A stretch of 64,000 nucleotides of DNA from Erwinia phyllosphaerae (GTDB taxonomy: Bacteria; Pseudomonadota; Gammaproteobacteria; Enterobacterales; Enterobacteriaceae): assembly GCF_019132875.1 (NCBI RefSeq), contig NZ_JAHSPF010000002.1:1-64000 (forward strand), given 5' to 3'. This document shows positions 47,776 to 58,299 of the stretch, one piece after another. A model generated the notes under the pieces. That model was not told the origin of the DNA and did no database searches. It worked only from the letters and a program-made list of their open reading frames with translations. Made by a program: the position numbers and the translations under genes. How positions within the stretch are numbered: position 1 is the stretch's first letter; the number at the start of each line of letters is the position of its first letter.

Positions 47776-47807
47776 GAAAAATTTCCCTCCGGACAGCCGG
47801 AGGGAAA
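47776..47807 (-). terminator. rluA terminator
   Basis: An 11-bp stem, TTTCCCTCCGG paired with CCGGAGGGAAA with a four-base loop. On the minus strand it is followed by TTTTTC and lies within a few bases of the rluA stop. It may also stop djlA transcripts. Confidence 0.88.
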
Positions 47808-47809
47808 GA

Positions 47810-48460
47810 TTAAAAATCAGCGGGCTGACGGAAGGTCATCGGCGTCTGATATTTGGGATGGGTAATCGTTAACATTTCCGCATGCAGCAGCAGACGCGAC
47901 GCCATTGCTCTGGCTTCTTCATGCGCATAAAAGTTATCGCCCAGAATGGGATGGCCCAGCGCCAGCAGATGAACGCGAAGCTGGTGCGAGCGTCCGGTAA
48001 TGGGCTTTAGCTCCACGCGCGCGCTGTTATCGCTGCCATATTCTAAAACCCGGTATTCCGTCTGCGCCGGTTTGCCCGTTTCAAAACAGACTTTCTGCTT
48101 TGGCCGCTGCGGCCAGTCACAGATTAAAGGCAGATCGATCAGCCCTTCCTCGTGCTCAGGATGCCCCCAGACGCGCGCCAGATAGGTTTTTTTCGGCTCG
48201 CGCTCACGAAACTGCCGCTTGAGCTCGCGCTCGGCCGCCTTGTTCAGCGCCACGAGAATAATCCCGCTGGTCGCCATATCCAGACGATGTACGGATTCCG
48301 CCGCAGGAAAATCACGCTGGATACGCGTCATCACGCTGTCATTATGCTCCGGCAGGCGGCCAGGTACCGACAGCAGCCCGCTCGGCTTATTTACCACGAT
48401 AATGTGCTCATCCTGATAGAGCACGGGCAACGGATCTTGCGAAGGATTATAGGGTTCCAT
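47810..48460 (-). CDS. rluA: 23S rRNA/tRNA pseudouridine synthase RluA
   Basis: A 216-residue dual-specificity synthase making pseudouridine 746 in 23S rRNA and 32 in several tRNAs. The catalytic Asp61 lies in HRLDMATSGI; VNKPSGLLSVPG and GRSHQLRVHLLALGHPILGD are family motifs. It lies 37 bases downstream of rapA on the same strand, as in E. coli. Confidence 0.95.
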   Translation of the reverse strand: MEPYNPSQDPLPVLYQDEHIIVVNKPSGLLSVPGRLPEHNDSVMTRIQRDFPAAESVHRLDMATSGIILVALNKAAERELKRQFREREPKKTYLARVWGHPEHEEGLIDLPLICDWPQRPKQKVCFETGKPAQTEYRVLEYGSDNSARVELKPITGRSHQLRVHLLALGHPILGDNFYAHEEARAMASRLLLHAEMLTITHPKYQTPMTFRQPADF

Positions 48461-48497
48461 CTTTTTGCCTGTTTGGGGCGGCGAGGCCGCCCCGTCA

Positions 48498-51404
48498 TTA
48501 CTGATGCGTCACAACGATGAGCCGCAGCGCGTCAAGGCGCCAGCCCGCATCGTTCAGGGCAGCAAGAACCTGTTCGCGGTTGCTTTCCTGCGCGTCAATT
48601 TCGTCCTGACGAATGTTAGGGTTGACGGCGCTTAGCGCTTCCAGACGTGACAGTTCTGCACTCAGATTCTCGTTGGCTTCTTCGCGGGCGATGTCGATCA
48701 GCTTGCGCGCTTCTTCTGCCGCCTGGCTTTCTGCCAGTTTCAGAATCGCATGCACATCCTGCTGCACCGCGTTGACCAGCTTGCTGCCGTTATGACGATT
48801 TACCGCGTTCAGCTGGCGGTTAAAGCTTTCGAACTCGACTTTTCCCGCCAGGTTGTTGCCTTTGCTGTCAACCAGCATGCGTACCGGCGTTGGCGGCAGG
48901 AAGCGGGTGAGCTGTAGCTGTTTTGGCGCCTGCGCTTCCACGACATAAATCAGTTCTACCAGCAGCGTGCCGACCGGCAGCGCTTTGTTCTTCAGCAGCG
49001 ATAGCGCGCAGCTTCCGGTATCGCCAGAAAGGATCAGATCCAGACCGTTACGAATGATCGGGTGTTCCCACGTGACATACTGCGCATCTTCGCGCGAAAG
49101 CGCCTGGCCGCGATCGAACGTAATGGTACAGCCATCTTCCGGCAGGCCAGGGAAGTCCGGTACCAGCATGTGGTCGCCCGGTGTCAGCACGATCAGGTTA
49201 TCGCTGCGATCTTCCTGGTTAATCCCCACAATATCGAACAGGTTCAGCGCAAAGTTGACCAGTTCAATGTCGTTATCCTGCTCGCCAATTTTCTCCGCCA
49301 GCGCCTGCGCCTTTTCGCCGCCGTTGGAGTTCAGCTCCAGCAGACGATCGCGGCCCTGTTCCAGTTTGCTTTTCAACGTGTTGTGCAGTTCGCGACACTC
49401 GCTGATAAAGTCATCCAGGCCTTCGGTGTTTTCCGGCGAAGCCAGATAGTCGATAAGCTGGCCGCTGACGCTATCGTAAACCGTACGGCCAGTCGGGCAG
49501 GTATGCTCAAAGGCGTCCAGCCCTTCGTGATACCAGCGCACCAGTATCGACTGCGCGGTTTTTTCCAGATAAGGTACATGGATCTGAATATCGTGCGCCT
49601 GGCCAATACGATCGAGACGGCCGATACGCTGCTCCAGCAGATCCGGGTTGGAAGGCAGATCGAACATGACCATCTGGCTGGCAAACTGGAAGTTACGGCC
49701 TTCTGAACCGATTTCCGAACAGAGCAGCACCTGGGCACCGTCCTCTTCCGAGGCAAACCAGGCTGCAGCGCGGTCGCGCTCGATGATGGACAAACCTTCG
49801 TGGAACACGGCGGCGCGAATACCTTCACGCTCGCGCAGAACCTGTTCAAGCTGCAGTGCGGTAGCGGCCTTGGCGCAGATTACCAGCACTTTGCTGTCGC
49901 GGTTGCTGGTTAAAAAGCCCATCAGCCACTCGACGCGCGGATCGAAGTTCCACCACGTGCCGCTATCTCCCTCAAATTCCTGATAAATCTGCTCCGGATA
50001 GAGCATGTCGCGCGCGCGTTCATCGGCCGCTTTACGCGCGCCCATAATGCCGGAAACCTTGATTGCCGTCTGGTACTGCGTCGGCAGCGGCAGGCGAATC
50101 TGGTGCAGTTCGCGTTTTGGGAAGCCCTTGACGCCGTTACGGGTGTTGCGGAACAGCACGCGGCTGGTGCCGTGGCGATCCATCAACATGCTGATCAGTT
50201 CCTGACGCGCTTCCAGCTTGCCTTCGCGATCGCTGTTGGCGACCTGCAGCAGCGGCTCGATATCCTGCTCGCCCATTAGATCGTTGAGCCTGTTCATCTG
50301 CTCATTATCGATAGCTTTGTCGGCCAGCAGGCCGGAAACGGCGTCGGCAATCGGCTGGAAATGCTGCTGTTCTTCAACAAAGGCAGCGAAGTCGTGGAAG
50401 CGATCTGGATCCAGCAGGCGCAGACGGGCGAAATGGCTCTCCATTCCCAGCTGTTCTGGCGTTGCGGTCAGCAGCAGCACGCCCGGGATCTGCTCGGCCA
50501 GCTGCTCGATAACCTGGTACTCACGGCTTGGCTCGCCTTCTTGCCAGGCCAGGTGGTGCGCTTCGTCAACGATCAGCAGATCCCATTCTGCTTCTGCCAG
50601 CATCTCCAGACGCTGTTTATTACGACGTACGAAATCGAGCGAACAAATAACCAGCTGTTCGGTATCAAAAGCGTTATCGCTGTCGAGACGGGCCTGCGCA
50701 TAGCGGTCGTCATCGAACAGGGCAAAACGCAGGTTAAAGCGCCTCAGCATTTCAACCAGCCACTGGTGCTGCAAGGTTTCCGGCACCACGATCAGCACGC
50801 GTTCGGCGCGGCCAGCCAGCAGCTGCTGGTGGATAATCATCCCGGCTTCAATGGTTTTACCCAGCCCCACTTCGTCAGCCAACAGCACGCGTGGCGCATG
50901 GCGGCGGCCCACATCATGAGCGATATGCAGCTGGTGCGGGATCAAGCTGGTACGCATGCCGCGCAGGCCGCTAACTGCCAGACGATACTGCTCGCTCTGG
51001 TATTTACGGGCGCGGAAACGCAGCGCAAAGCGATCCATACGGTCCAGCTGGCCAGCGAACAGGCGATCCTGCGGCTTGCTGAATACCAGCTTGCTGTCGA
51101 GCATCACTTCACGCATCACCACGTCAGACTCTTCGGTATCCAGTCGCGTACCGATATAGGTCACCAGACCATTTTCCGTCTGGACTTCCGTGACCTCCAG
51201 CTGCCAGCCTTCATGGCTGGTGATGGTGTCGCCCGGATTAAAAATCACACGAGTAATAGGCGAATCATTTTTAGCGTAAAGACGGTTTTCGCCGGTGGCG
51301 GGGAAAAGCAGTGTGACCATGCGCGCATCTACCGCAACAATAGTTCCTAATCCCAGTTCGCTTTCCGTATCGCTGATCCAGCGTTGACCAAGTGTAAAAG
51401 GCAT
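48498..51404 (-). CDS. rapA: RNA polymerase-associated ATPase RapA (HepA)
   Basis: A 968-residue Swi2/Snf2 ATPase that recycles RNA polymerase from stalled or post-termination complexes. N-terminal Tudor-like repeats ([20 protein letters not shown]) bind the polymerase. The helicase core has [15 protein letters not shown] (Walker A), IVDEAHHL (DEAH box), [10 protein letters not shown], and the second lobe [22 protein letters not shown] (motif VI). Length equals E. coli RapA. Confidence 0.97.
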   Translation of the reverse strand: MPFTLGQRWISDTESELGLGTIVAVDARMVTLLFPATGENRLYAKNDSPITRVIFNPGDTITSHEGWQLEVTEVQTENGLVTYIGTRLDTEESDVVMREVMLDSKLVFSKPQDRLFAGQLDRMDRFALRFRARKYQSEQYRLAVSGLRGMRTSLIPHQLHIAHDVGRRHAPRVLLADEVGLGKTIEAGMIIHQQLLAGRAERVLIVVPETLQHQWLVEMLRRFNLRFALFDDDRYAQARLDSDNAFDTEQLVICSLDFVRRNKQRLEMLAEAEWDLLIVDEAHHLAWQEGEPSREYQVIEQLAEQIPGVLLLTATPEQLGMESHFARLRLLDPDRFHDFAAFVEEQQHFQPIADAVSGLLADKAIDNEQMNRLNDLMGEQDIEPLLQVANSDREGKLEARQELISMLMDRHGTSRVLFRNTRNGVKGFPKRELHQIRLPLPTQYQTAIKVSGIMGARKAADERARDMLYPEQIYQEFEGDSGTWWNFDPRVEWLMGFLTSNRDSKVLVICAKAATALQLEQVLREREGIRAAVFHEGLSIIERDRAAAWFASEEDGAQVLLCSEIGSEGRNFQFASQMVMFDLPSNPDLLEQRIGRLDRIGQAHDIQIHVPYLEKTAQSILVRWYHEGLDAFEHTCPTGRTVYDSVSGQLIDYLASPENTEGLDDFISECRELHNTLKSKLEQGRDRLLELNSNGGEKAQALAEKIGEQDNDIELVNFALNLFDIVGINQEDRSDNLIVLTPGDHMLVPDFPGLPEDGCTITFDRGQALSREDAQYVTWEHPIIRNGLDLILSGDTGSCALSLLKNKALPVGTLLVELIYVVEAQAPKQLQLTRFLPPTPVRMLVDSKGNNLAGKVEFESFNRQLNAVNRHNGSKLVNAVQQDVHAILKLAESQAAEEARKLIDIAREEANENLSAELSRLEALSAVNPNIRQDEIDAQESNREQVLAALNDAGWRLDALRLIVVTHQ

Positions 51405-51536
51405 AGATATTCGGCTCGATTCTCGTAGAGGTTATTTCAGGCAATAGCACTACCACCCGGCATGCATGCCCGGCAGATTCGTTTCGTTTTGCAGGAAGGG
51501 CGCTATGGTACTGGAAGGTGGCGCGTTCGTCACCTG

Positions 51537-53897
51537 TCAAAATAACCCTAACTGACCAGTTACCAGTGTAGCAAAGTCACCCTGAACGAAAGGAAGAATG
51601 CCCTCTGCCACGGGCTGGAGCTGTCGCGAAAGATAGTGTTCGTAGTCCAGTGGCGTCAGGCGTACTTCCAGCGGTTCCGGGCCTGAGGTCGCCATCACGT
51701 AGCGAATTTTTCCGCCTTTTTGATACTGCAAAGGCCGCCCCAGCTTTTGATTTTGCTCATCGGCGATGCGTGCGGCGCGGACGTGCGGCGGAACATTGCG
51801 CTGGTATTCCGCCAGCGGTCGACGCAGCTTTTTGCTATAGACCAGCTGATCGTCCAGCTCGCCGTCCAGCAGCTGGCGGATAGTTTCCCGCACGTAGTCC
51901 TGCCACGGCTGCTGTTTAAAAATGCGCAGGTAGAGCGCCTGCTGAAAATTTTTCGCTAATGGCGTCCAGTCGGTACGCACCGTTTCCAGTCCCTTGAAGA
52001 CCATTCTTTCTGTCGCGCCTTCGCGTACTAATCCGGCGTAGCGCTTTTTGCTGCCCTGTTCGGCACCGCGAATAGTCGGCATCAGGAAACGGCTGAAGTG
52101 CGTTTCAAATTCCAGCTCCAGCGCGCTTTCCAGTCCGGCTTCTTCCCGCAAATGGTTTCGCCACCAGCCGTTGATTTTCTCTACCAGCTGATGACCGATG
52201 GCCGCTGCTGACGCTTCGTCATGCGGCGTTTTTAGCCAGACAAAGGTAGAGTCCGTATCGCCATAGATCACGTCGTAGCCTTCGGCTTCGACCAGCTCTC
52301 TGGTCTGGCGCATGATCTCGTGGCCGCGCAGCGTAATGGAAGAGGCCAGCCGGGGATCGAAAAAGCGGCACGAGCTGGTACCAAGCACGCCGTACAGCGC
52401 GTTCATGATAATTTTTAGCGCCTGCGATAGCGGCTTGTTGCCCTCTTTTTTGGCGGCTTCGCGACCCAGCCAGATCTGGCTAACAATGTCCGGCAGGCAG
52501 TGGGTAGTACGGGAAAAACGTGCGCCAAGAAAGCCGCTTACCGACTCTTTCTCGTCGGGGTGCGCCATGCCTTCCGCCAGGCCAACCGGATCGATTAAAA
52601 AGGTACGAATAATGGACGGATAAAGGCTTTTGTAGTCCAGCACCAGCACCGAATCGTAAAGCCCCGGACGGGAATCCATGACGTAACCGCCGGGGCTGGC
52701 CTGTGGCGCGACCTCGCCGAGGTTAGGCGCGACAAAACCTGCGCGATGCATGCGCGGCAGATAAAGATGGCTGAAAGAGGCCACTGAACCGCCGTGACGA
52801 TCGACCGGTAGCCCGTTGACGGTGGCGCGCTCCAGCAGGAAAGGCATTATCTCGGTGCGCTGGAAAATGCGCGTCACCAGCTCGCAGTCCTTCAGGTTAT
52901 AGTGCGCCAGCGCAGGTTTATTTTCCGCAAAGCGCTGGTCAATCTCCTGCATTCTGTCCCACGGGTTATTGATCGCTTTGCCTTCACCCAGCAGCTCGCG
53001 CGAGACCGATTCCAGGCTAAACGACGGAAAGTCCCAGAAGGCGGATTTTAGCGCGTCAATGCCGTCGATAATCAGCCGCCCGGTCGCCTGGGCAAACCAG
53101 ATGCCCGGCTTAAAGCCGTGCTCGCGCCACTCCAGCATTTCATTATTACGGCCGAGGCGCAGCGGGATACCATAGCGATCGGCATGTTTTTGCAGCATGC
53201 GGAGATCGAACTGCACCACGTTCCAGCCAATCAGCACATCCGGATCGTGCTTGGCAAACCAGGCGTTGAGCTTTTCCAGCAGCGCGGGACGGCTGGCGAC
53301 GTATTCCAGTTCGAAATCCAGGCCGCTGGCATCGCCGTTTTCCGGCCCCAGCATGTAAACCACGCGCTGGCCGCAGCCCTCAAGGCCGATGCAGTAGAGC
53401 TCGCCGTGACGCGTGGTTTCGATGTCCAGCGATACCCATTTTAACGGCGGACGATAGTCGGGATTGGGCTTCAGGCGGGCTTTTGTCACGCTGTTGCCGA
53501 CCGTCTCGCGGCTGAACCAGACCGGTGCGGTGATAAAGCGCTCCATCAAAAAACGCTCAGGTGGGCGCACGTCGGCTTCATAAACCATTACGCCGTTTTC
53601 CCGCAGCAGCTTTTCCAGCTTTTGCAGCTGGCGATACTGTTTGCAATACAGTCCGGCGACCGGACGCTGGCGAAAATCCTTTAGCTTTAGCGCAGCCAGA
53701 CGATAATCGCGCTCCGTCTTTAGCAGCGTTTCTGCCTGAGCCAGCTGCGACTGCGGAATAAAGGCGACCGATTCCTGCGGCGGCAGAACCACACGCTGCG
53801 GTCCGGCATCCGTGGCCAGCCATAACACGATTTCCGTGCCGTCGGGCGTATCTCGCCAGTGGCGGGTAAGCAGAAAGCCTGCGCGCGCGTCGTTCAC
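51537..53897 (-). CDS. polB: DNA polymerase II
   Basis: A 786-residue family B polymerase used in SOS repair and replication restart. The exonuclease domain carries [15 protein letters not shown]; polymerase motifs are [13 protein letters not shown] (motif A), KIIMNALYG (motif B) and [11 protein letters not shown] (motif C, two catalytic Asp). The C-terminal QLGLF is the clamp-binding peptide. The start is GTG at 53897, six bases after AGGAGG. E. coli polB is LexA-controlled; a LexA-like site lies about 190 bases upstream here. Confidence 0.97.
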   Translation of the reverse strand: MNDARAGFLLTRHWRDTPDGTEIVLWLATDAGPQRVVLPPQESVAFIPQSQLAQAETLLKTERDYRLAALKLKDFRQRPVAGLYCKQYRQLQKLEKLLRENGVMVYEADVRPPERFLMERFITAPVWFSRETVGNSVTKARLKPNPDYRPPLKWVSLDIETTRHGELYCIGLEGCGQRVVYMLGPENGDASGLDFELEYVASRPALLEKLNAWFAKHDPDVLIGWNVVQFDLRMLQKHADRYGIPLRLGRNNEMLEWREHGFKPGIWFAQATGRLIIDGIDALKSAFWDFPSFSLESVSRELLGEGKAINNPWDRMQEIDQRFAENKPALAHYNLKDCELVTRIFQRTEIMPFLLERATVNGLPVDRHGGSVASFSHLYLPRMHRAGFVAPNLGEVAPQASPGGYVMDSRPGLYDSVLVLDYKSLYPSIIRTFLIDPVGLAEGMAHPDEKESVSGFLGARFSRTTHCLPDIVSQIWLGREAAKKEGNKPLSQALKIIMNALYGVLGTSSCRFFDPRLASSITLRGHEIMRQTRELVEAEGYDVIYGDTDSTFVWLKTPHDEASAAAIGHQLVEKINGWWRNHLREEAGLESALELEFETHFSRFLMPTIRGAEQGSKKRYAGLVREGATERMVFKGLETVRTDWTPLAKNFQQALYLRIFKQQPWQDYVRETIRQLLDGELDDQLVYSKKLRRPLAEYQRNVPPHVRAARIADEQNQKLGRPLQYQKGGKIRYVMATSGPEPLEVRLTPLDYEHYLSRQLQPVAEGILPFVQGDFATLVTGQLGLF

Positions 53898-54082
53898 CTG
53901 AGCCTCCTGAAGGAATAGATAAAATGTGGGTGCTGAGAAAATCCCGGCGCGCGCTTTTCACAAGGGCGCGGCAGGATCCAGAACAACGCTATGCGGGGCG
54001 CGGACACCCGGGATACTTTAATGTTGTCAGCGGCCTCAACAGAATACTTTCGGACGTAAAATCTGCTGGTCCGTATAATAAC

Positions 54083-54098
54083 ATGTTTATTTATACAG
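54083..54098 (-). promoter_or_regulatory. candidate LexA box upstream of polB
   Basis: On the minus strand this reads CTGTATAAATAAACAT, one base from CTGT-N8-ACAG at the last position and similar to the known E. coli polB site. It is 186 bases before the polB GTG, farther than usual. The 358-base gap 53898-54255 otherwise holds an inverted repeat GGTCGG/CCGACC (54213-54230) and no gene; E. coli has the ara genes here. Confidence 0.5.
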
Positions 54099-54255
54099 TT
54101 CCTGGCTCCGGGCTGTCGATTTTTTCTTCGGTTAACGGCCCTTTTTTTACTGCCGCAGCAGTTGAAAATCTCCGCATCCCCATACAAAACAGCGCTTGAC
54201 GGATCCCGGGATGGTCGGGACAATCCGACCTCCTGATAAGCAGAATGTGAAAAGT

Positions 54256-55020
54256 ATGGAAGCCTGGCTACAACATCTTATAACTCAATCCGTTGCGTGG
54301 TCGCTGATGGCCGTGGGGCTGGTCGCTTTTTTTGAATCTCTGGCGCTGGTCGGCCTGCTGCTGCCTGGTACCGTGTTAATGGCTTCGCTGGGCGCGCTGA
54401 TCGGTAGTGGGCAAATTAGCCTTTATCCCGCCTGGGGCGTGGGGATTGTGGGCTGTCTGTTGGGCGACTGGCTTTCCTATTTTATCGGCTGGCAGTTTAA
54501 AGGGCCGCTGCACCGCTGGTCGTTTATTAAAAAATATCAGGCTTTAATGGATAAAACCGAACATGCGCTGCATCAGCACAGCATGTTTACGATTATCATT
54601 GGCCGGTTTGTTGGCCCGACGCGGCCGCTGATCCCGCTGGTCGCCGGGATGCTTGAGCTGCCGGTAAAGAAATTTATTCCGCCTAACCTGATTGGCTGCG
54701 TGCTGTGGCCGCCTTTATATCTGCTGCCGGGCATTCTGGCTGGCGTGGCGATAGACGTACCGAAAGACGCCAGCAGCAGCATGTTTAAATGGCTGCTGTT
54801 AGGCGTGGCGCTGCTGGTATGGCTGGGCGGCTGGCTCTGCTGGCGCTGGCTACGGGCTAAAAAGCAAAACGACTGGGTAACGCCTTATCTGCCAGCCAGC
54901 CGTCTGCGCTGGCTGTCACCGTTGATGATGGTGGCAGGCGTGGGGAGCCTGGTGGCTATCCAGTTCCATCCTATGATGCCGATATTCCGCAATCTGTTGT
55001 GGCAGGTGTTTATCGGTTAG
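54256..55020 (+). CDS. yabI: DedA-family membrane protein YabI
   Basis: A 254-residue DedA/VTT-superfamily protein, same length as E. coli YabI. Signature segments are FFESLALVGLLLPGTVLM (re-entrant loop with the Glu and Pro), LGDWLSYFIGW and GRFVGPTRPLIPLVAGM. DedA proteins move undecaprenyl phosphate or other lipids across the membrane. The ATG at 54256 matches the E. coli start; the frame is open for 20 more codons. In E. coli yabI is followed by thiQPB directly; here a carboxylate cassette intervenes. Confidence 0.92.
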   Translation: MEAWLQHLITQSVAWSLMAVGLVAFFESLALVGLLLPGTVLMASLGALIGSGQISLYPAWGVGIVGCLLGDWLSYFIGWQFKGPLHRWSFIKKYQALMDKTEHALHQHSMFTIIIGRFVGPTRPLIPLVAGMLELPVKKFIPPNLIGCVLWPPLYLLPGILAGVAIDVPKDASSSMFKWLLLGVALLVWLGGWLCWRWLRAKKQNDWVTPYLPASRLRWLSPLMMVAGVGSLVAIQFHPMMPIFRNLLWQVFIG

Positions 55021-55043
55021 CGCTGCAAGCGCAAGGAGCAGCC

Positions 55044-55943
55044 ATGCCGGTAAATGTTGATTTAAACGATCTGTATGCCTTTCGGGCGCTGGTGGAATAT
55101 GGCAGCTTCCGCCTTGCGGCAGAATCGATCTGTCTTTCCCAGTCGGCGCTAAGCCGCAGAATAGACAAGCTGGAAGGCGCGCTGGGTCTGAAGCTGTTTG
55201 AACGCACCACGCGGCGGGTAAGCCTGACGCTTGCCGGGCAGAGTTTTGCCGAGCGTTCGGAACGGCTGCTGGCTGACTTTGAGGACGTGGTCGGGGATCT
55301 TAGCGAGGTCAGCCAGAACCGTACTGGTCTGGTCACCGTCGCCAGCGTCCCTTCTGCGGCCTACTATTTTATGCCTGACGTTATTCGCCGTTTTCAAATT
55401 CGCTATCCGCGCGTGCGCGTTAAGCTTATCGACAGCAGCGCCAGCAATGTTTACGACGCGGTTGTGAGCGGCCAGGCAGATTTCGGCATCAGTTTTTCCG
55501 GCAGGACGCAGGCGGATATCGAGTTTCTGCCGCTGCTGGAGGACAGCTATGTGGCGGCCTGTCGGCATGAGCATCCGCTGGCGGGGCGAAAAAGCCTGAC
55601 ATGGCGTGAGTTTTACCAGCAGGCGTGGATTGGGCTGGATAAAACGTCCGGTAACAGAAATCTGCTCGATCAGGCGCTGGCACAAATCGTTCCAGAACGC
55701 CCCAGCATTTGCGAAACCCGGCACGTCACCACCATGCTGGGAATGGTTGAAGCGGGACTGGGCATTGCTGCCGTGCCCGCTATGTCGCTGCCGTCTTCCG
55801 GCCACTCCATCCTGACCAGCCTGCCGCTGACCGAACCGGCAGTGAAACGAACGGTTGGCCTGCTCAGGCGCAGCGGGCGCGTGCTGTCTCACGTCGCCGC
55901 CGAGCTTGAAAAGCTGATTACTGAACGGTATCCGCCTGCTTAG
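55044..55943 (+). CDS. LysR-family regulator beside MFS carboxylate cassette
   Basis: A 299-residue LysR regulator: winged helix in residues about 5-65 (LYAFRALVEYGSFRLAAESICLSQSALSRRIDKLE) and an effector-binding domain. The ATG at 55044 has AAGGAG upstream and lies 23 bases after yabI. Its 3' end overlaps the convergent binding-protein gene by 26 bases. It is a likely regulator of that gene and of the MFS transporter, probably in response to their substrate; this is inferred from position only. Confidence 0.85.
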   Translation: MPVNVDLNDLYAFRALVEYGSFRLAAESICLSQSALSRRIDKLEGALGLKLFERTTRRVSLTLAGQSFAERSERLLADFEDVVGDLSEVSQNRTGLVTVASVPSAAYYFMPDVIRRFQIRYPRVRVKLIDSSASNVYDAVVSGQADFGISFSGRTQADIEFLPLLEDSYVAACRHEHPLAGRKSLTWREFYQQAWIGLDKTSGNRNLLDQALAQIVPERPSICETRHVTTMLGMVEAGLGIAAVPAMSLPSSGHSILTSLPLTEPAVKRTVGLLRRSGRVLSHVAAELEKLITERYPPA

Positions 55944-56721
55944 CAGCCTGCGATGCTTTTACCGTTTTCAGACCGGTTGCCTGTACGGTGGGCTGTACAG
56001 CCGCTGAGGAAAGATACTGCAACAGCTTTTGCGCCTCCTGCCGATGGGCGGAGGTTTTCGTCACGGCACCCGCAAAACGGGTCGTGTACTGCAGGCTGGC
56101 AGGTAGCTCGCCAATAAAGGTAACGCCAGAAACGGGACGCAGTTCGCTGACCTGCTGAAAGCCCAGCTGATACTTGCCGTCAGCCACCATGGAAGCCACG
56201 GGAACCCTTTCTATCTGGTGCGCCTTGTTCTGCACTTCATTTTTAATGCCCAGCTTTTCAAACAGCTGACCGCTGACATATCTGCCGCTGGCGCTGTCTG
56301 AATAGGCGATAGAGCGGGCTTTTAATAAAGCATTGCGCAACGCCTCTTCCGTGCTGATATCAACCGGCGCGTCGCCTTTACGGACCACCGCGCCGACGGT
56401 TGAATCGGCCAGCTCGACGCGAGAGTCTTTGAGGATCCAGCCTGCCTTATCCAGCTTTGTCAGCGCGTCACCGACCATAATCACGACGTCTGCTTTTTCA
56501 CCGTGCGCCAGCCTGGTAGGAATGGCCTGAGCCGAGTTGCCCATCGACGGCCCCGTTACCGTCACAACCTTGTAGCCTTCCTGCGCGGCAAAACGCGGTG
56601 CGAGTTTTTGCCATGCGGCATTGAAGCCGCCGGATATCATTATCGTCAGCTCTTGTGCCTGAGCGCCCGCGCTAAGAAAGAAAAGAGCTGCCAGCGATAA
56701 ACAGCGAGATGTTTTGCCCAT
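55918..56721 (-). CDS. ModA-like periplasmic substrate-binding protein without ABC partners
   Basis: A 267-residue secreted binding protein of the molybdate-binding-like type II fold. Signal peptide MGKTSRCLSLAALFFLSAGAQA; ELTIMISGGFNAAWQKLAPRF, RLAHGEKADVVIMVG and SIAYSDSASGRYVSGQLFEKLGI are typical. ModA binds its oxyanion through other residues, so molybdate is unlikely. No permease or ATPase gene is adjacent; instead it lies nine bases downstream of an MFS transporter gene. Ligand unknown, possibly a carboxylate. Confidence 0.8.
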   Translation of the reverse strand: MGKTSRCLSLAALFFLSAGAQAQELTIMISGGFNAAWQKLAPRFAAQEGYKVVTVTGPSMGNSAQAIPTRLAHGEKADVVIMVGDALTKLDKAGWILKDSRVELADSTVGAVVRKGDAPVDISTEEALRNALLKARSIAYSDSASGRYVSGQLFEKLGIKNEVQNKAHQIERVPVASMVADGKYQLGFQQVSELRPVSGVTFIGELPASLQYTTRFAGAVTKTSAHRQEAQKLLQYLSSAAVQPTVQATGLKTVKASQAAKQADTVQ

Positions 56722-56730
56722 GATTTTTCC

Positions 56731-58041
56731 TTAACTGAATGGTTTAGGTGCTGGTTGAAAAGGGACGGCGCTGCGGCGGTAGAGATAAAGTGTTGCTCCC
56801 AGAGCGCACACGGCGGCAAAGCTCATCCAGTATCCCGGCGAGGCTTTATCGCCCGTCAGCTCAATCAGGCCGGTGGAGACGACCGGGGTAAAGCCGCCAA
56901 AAACTGCCGTAGCCAGGCTGTAGGCCAGCGAAAATCCGGCAACCCTGACCTCTGACGGCATAATTTCCGTCAGCGCCGGGATCATCGCACCGTTATAAAG
57001 ACCGTAAATAAAGGAGAGCCACAGCAGCACGCCCAGCATCATGTGAAAATCGGGCGCTGCGGCCAGCAGGCTTAGCGCAGGATAAGAGGTGCAGAGCGCC
57101 AGCAGCGTCATGCCAATCAGGACCGGTTTACGGCCAAAGCGATCGGACAACGCGCCGCCAATGGGCAGCCAGAAAAAATTTGAAACGGCGACCAGTAACG
57201 TAACCAGTAAACTGTCGGAAGCGCTGAGCATCAGCACTTTTTTGCCGAAGGTCGGTGCATAAACCGTGATCAGATAAAAGGCCGTGGTGGTCATGGCCAC
57301 CATCAGCATGCCTGCGATAACCACTGGCCAGTTAGCCAGCAGCGTGCTGAAAACCTGCTTCATGGCCAGATGTTTACGGCGGGCGTTAAATTCCTGGGTT
57401 TCTTCCAGCTTACGACGCAGAACAAAGATAAAAGGCACGATCAGACAGCCAAACAGAAACGGGATGCGCCAGCCCCATTCACGGATAGTCGTTTCCGCCA
57501 GCGCCGCATTCAGCGCAAAGCCCATGGCGGCCGCAATCATGATCGCGACCTGCTGGCTACCCGACTGCCAGCTGGTATAAAAGCCCTTACGGCCGGGGGT
57601 GGCGATCTCTGCCAGATAAACCGACACGCCGCCCAGTTCCGCACCGGCAGAGAAACCCTGTAGCAGGCGGCCCATCAGCACCAGAAAGGGTGCCCAAAGC
57701 CCGATAGTTTGATAAGACGGGATCAGCACAATCAGAAAGGTGCCTGCGGCCATAATCGACAGGGTAACAATCAGCCCTTTGCGCCTGCCGACCTTATCGA
57801 TATACGCACCTAACACGATGGCACCCACAGGCCGCATCAGAAAGCCCGCGCCAAACACGGCAAACGTCATCATCAGCGAGGCGAATTCACTGCTCGCCGG
57901 GAAGAAGGTATGCGCGATATAGGTAGCGTAAAAACCAAACAGAAAGAAATCAAACTGTTCTAAGAAGTTGCCTGACGTGACGCGGAGTATCGCGCCGATG
58001 CGGGCGCGGGTAGTCAGGGGGGAGCCAGAAGTAAGTTGCAT
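56731..58041 (-). CDS. MFS transporter, citrate/tricarballylate type
   Basis: A 436-residue MFS protein of the metabolite:H+ symporter family with 12 helices. It is strikingly similar to Salmonella TcuC in the N-terminal half: [71 protein letters not shown]. Substrate is likely a tricarboxylate such as citrate, aconitate or tricarballylate. The tcuA/tcuB dehydrogenase genes are absent here, so uptake rather than a full tricarballylate pathway is suggested. Confidence 0.87.
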   Translation of the reverse strand: MQLTSGSPLTTRARIGAILRVTSGNFLEQFDFFLFGFYATYIAHTFFPASSEFASLMMTFAVFGAGFLMRPVGAIVLGAYIDKVGRRKGLIVTLSIMAAGTFLIVLIPSYQTIGLWAPFLVLMGRLLQGFSAGAELGGVSVYLAEIATPGRKGFYTSWQSGSQQVAIMIAAAMGFALNAALAETTIREWGWRIPFLFGCLIVPFIFVLRRKLEETQEFNARRKHLAMKQVFSTLLANWPVVIAGMLMVAMTTTAFYLITVYAPTFGKKVLMLSASDSLLVTLLVAVSNFFWLPIGGALSDRFGRKPVLIGMTLLALCTSYPALSLLAAAPDFHMMLGVLLWLSFIYGLYNGAMIPALTEIMPSEVRVAGFSLAYSLATAVFGGFTPVVSTGLIELTGDKASPGYWMSFAAVCALGATLYLYRRSAVPFQPAPKPFS

Positions 58042-58125
58042 AGTGTTCTCCAGTTTGTCAGTGACGCTTTTCGCTGCGCCTGGTTTGCAGACTGGAGGAG
58101 GAGAACGGCGTAAATAAGTGCAATT

Positions 58126-58145
58126 AACGCATGGATTGATGCGTT
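58126..58145. promoter_or_regulatory. inverted repeat AACGCAT-N6-ATGCGTT upstream of the MFS gene
   Basis: A perfect 7-bp inverted repeat, 85 bases before the MFS start codon, in the 258-base gap before thiQ. Size and position fit a LysR-type recognition site. The other part of the gap is AT-rich and probably holds the promoter; no further gene is seen. Confidence 0.55.
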
Positions 58146-58299
58146 GCGAGCATTGATAGTGCGGAAGCGGTTAAAAGCCGCTGGATTTATTAACGTTTTC
58201 TTTTCAGAAGGAAAATTTTTAGTAAATTTGCGTCCAACACGAGTTTGCTGTTTTGTGACGGTACGCATACACGGCGACCAGCGCGCCGCCGCCGAATAT

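Noticed and set aside
50361-51350. 329-codon open frame antisense to rapA
   Set aside because: Lies wholly inside rapA in a mirror frame; no ribosome site or family motif. A by-product of biased codon use.
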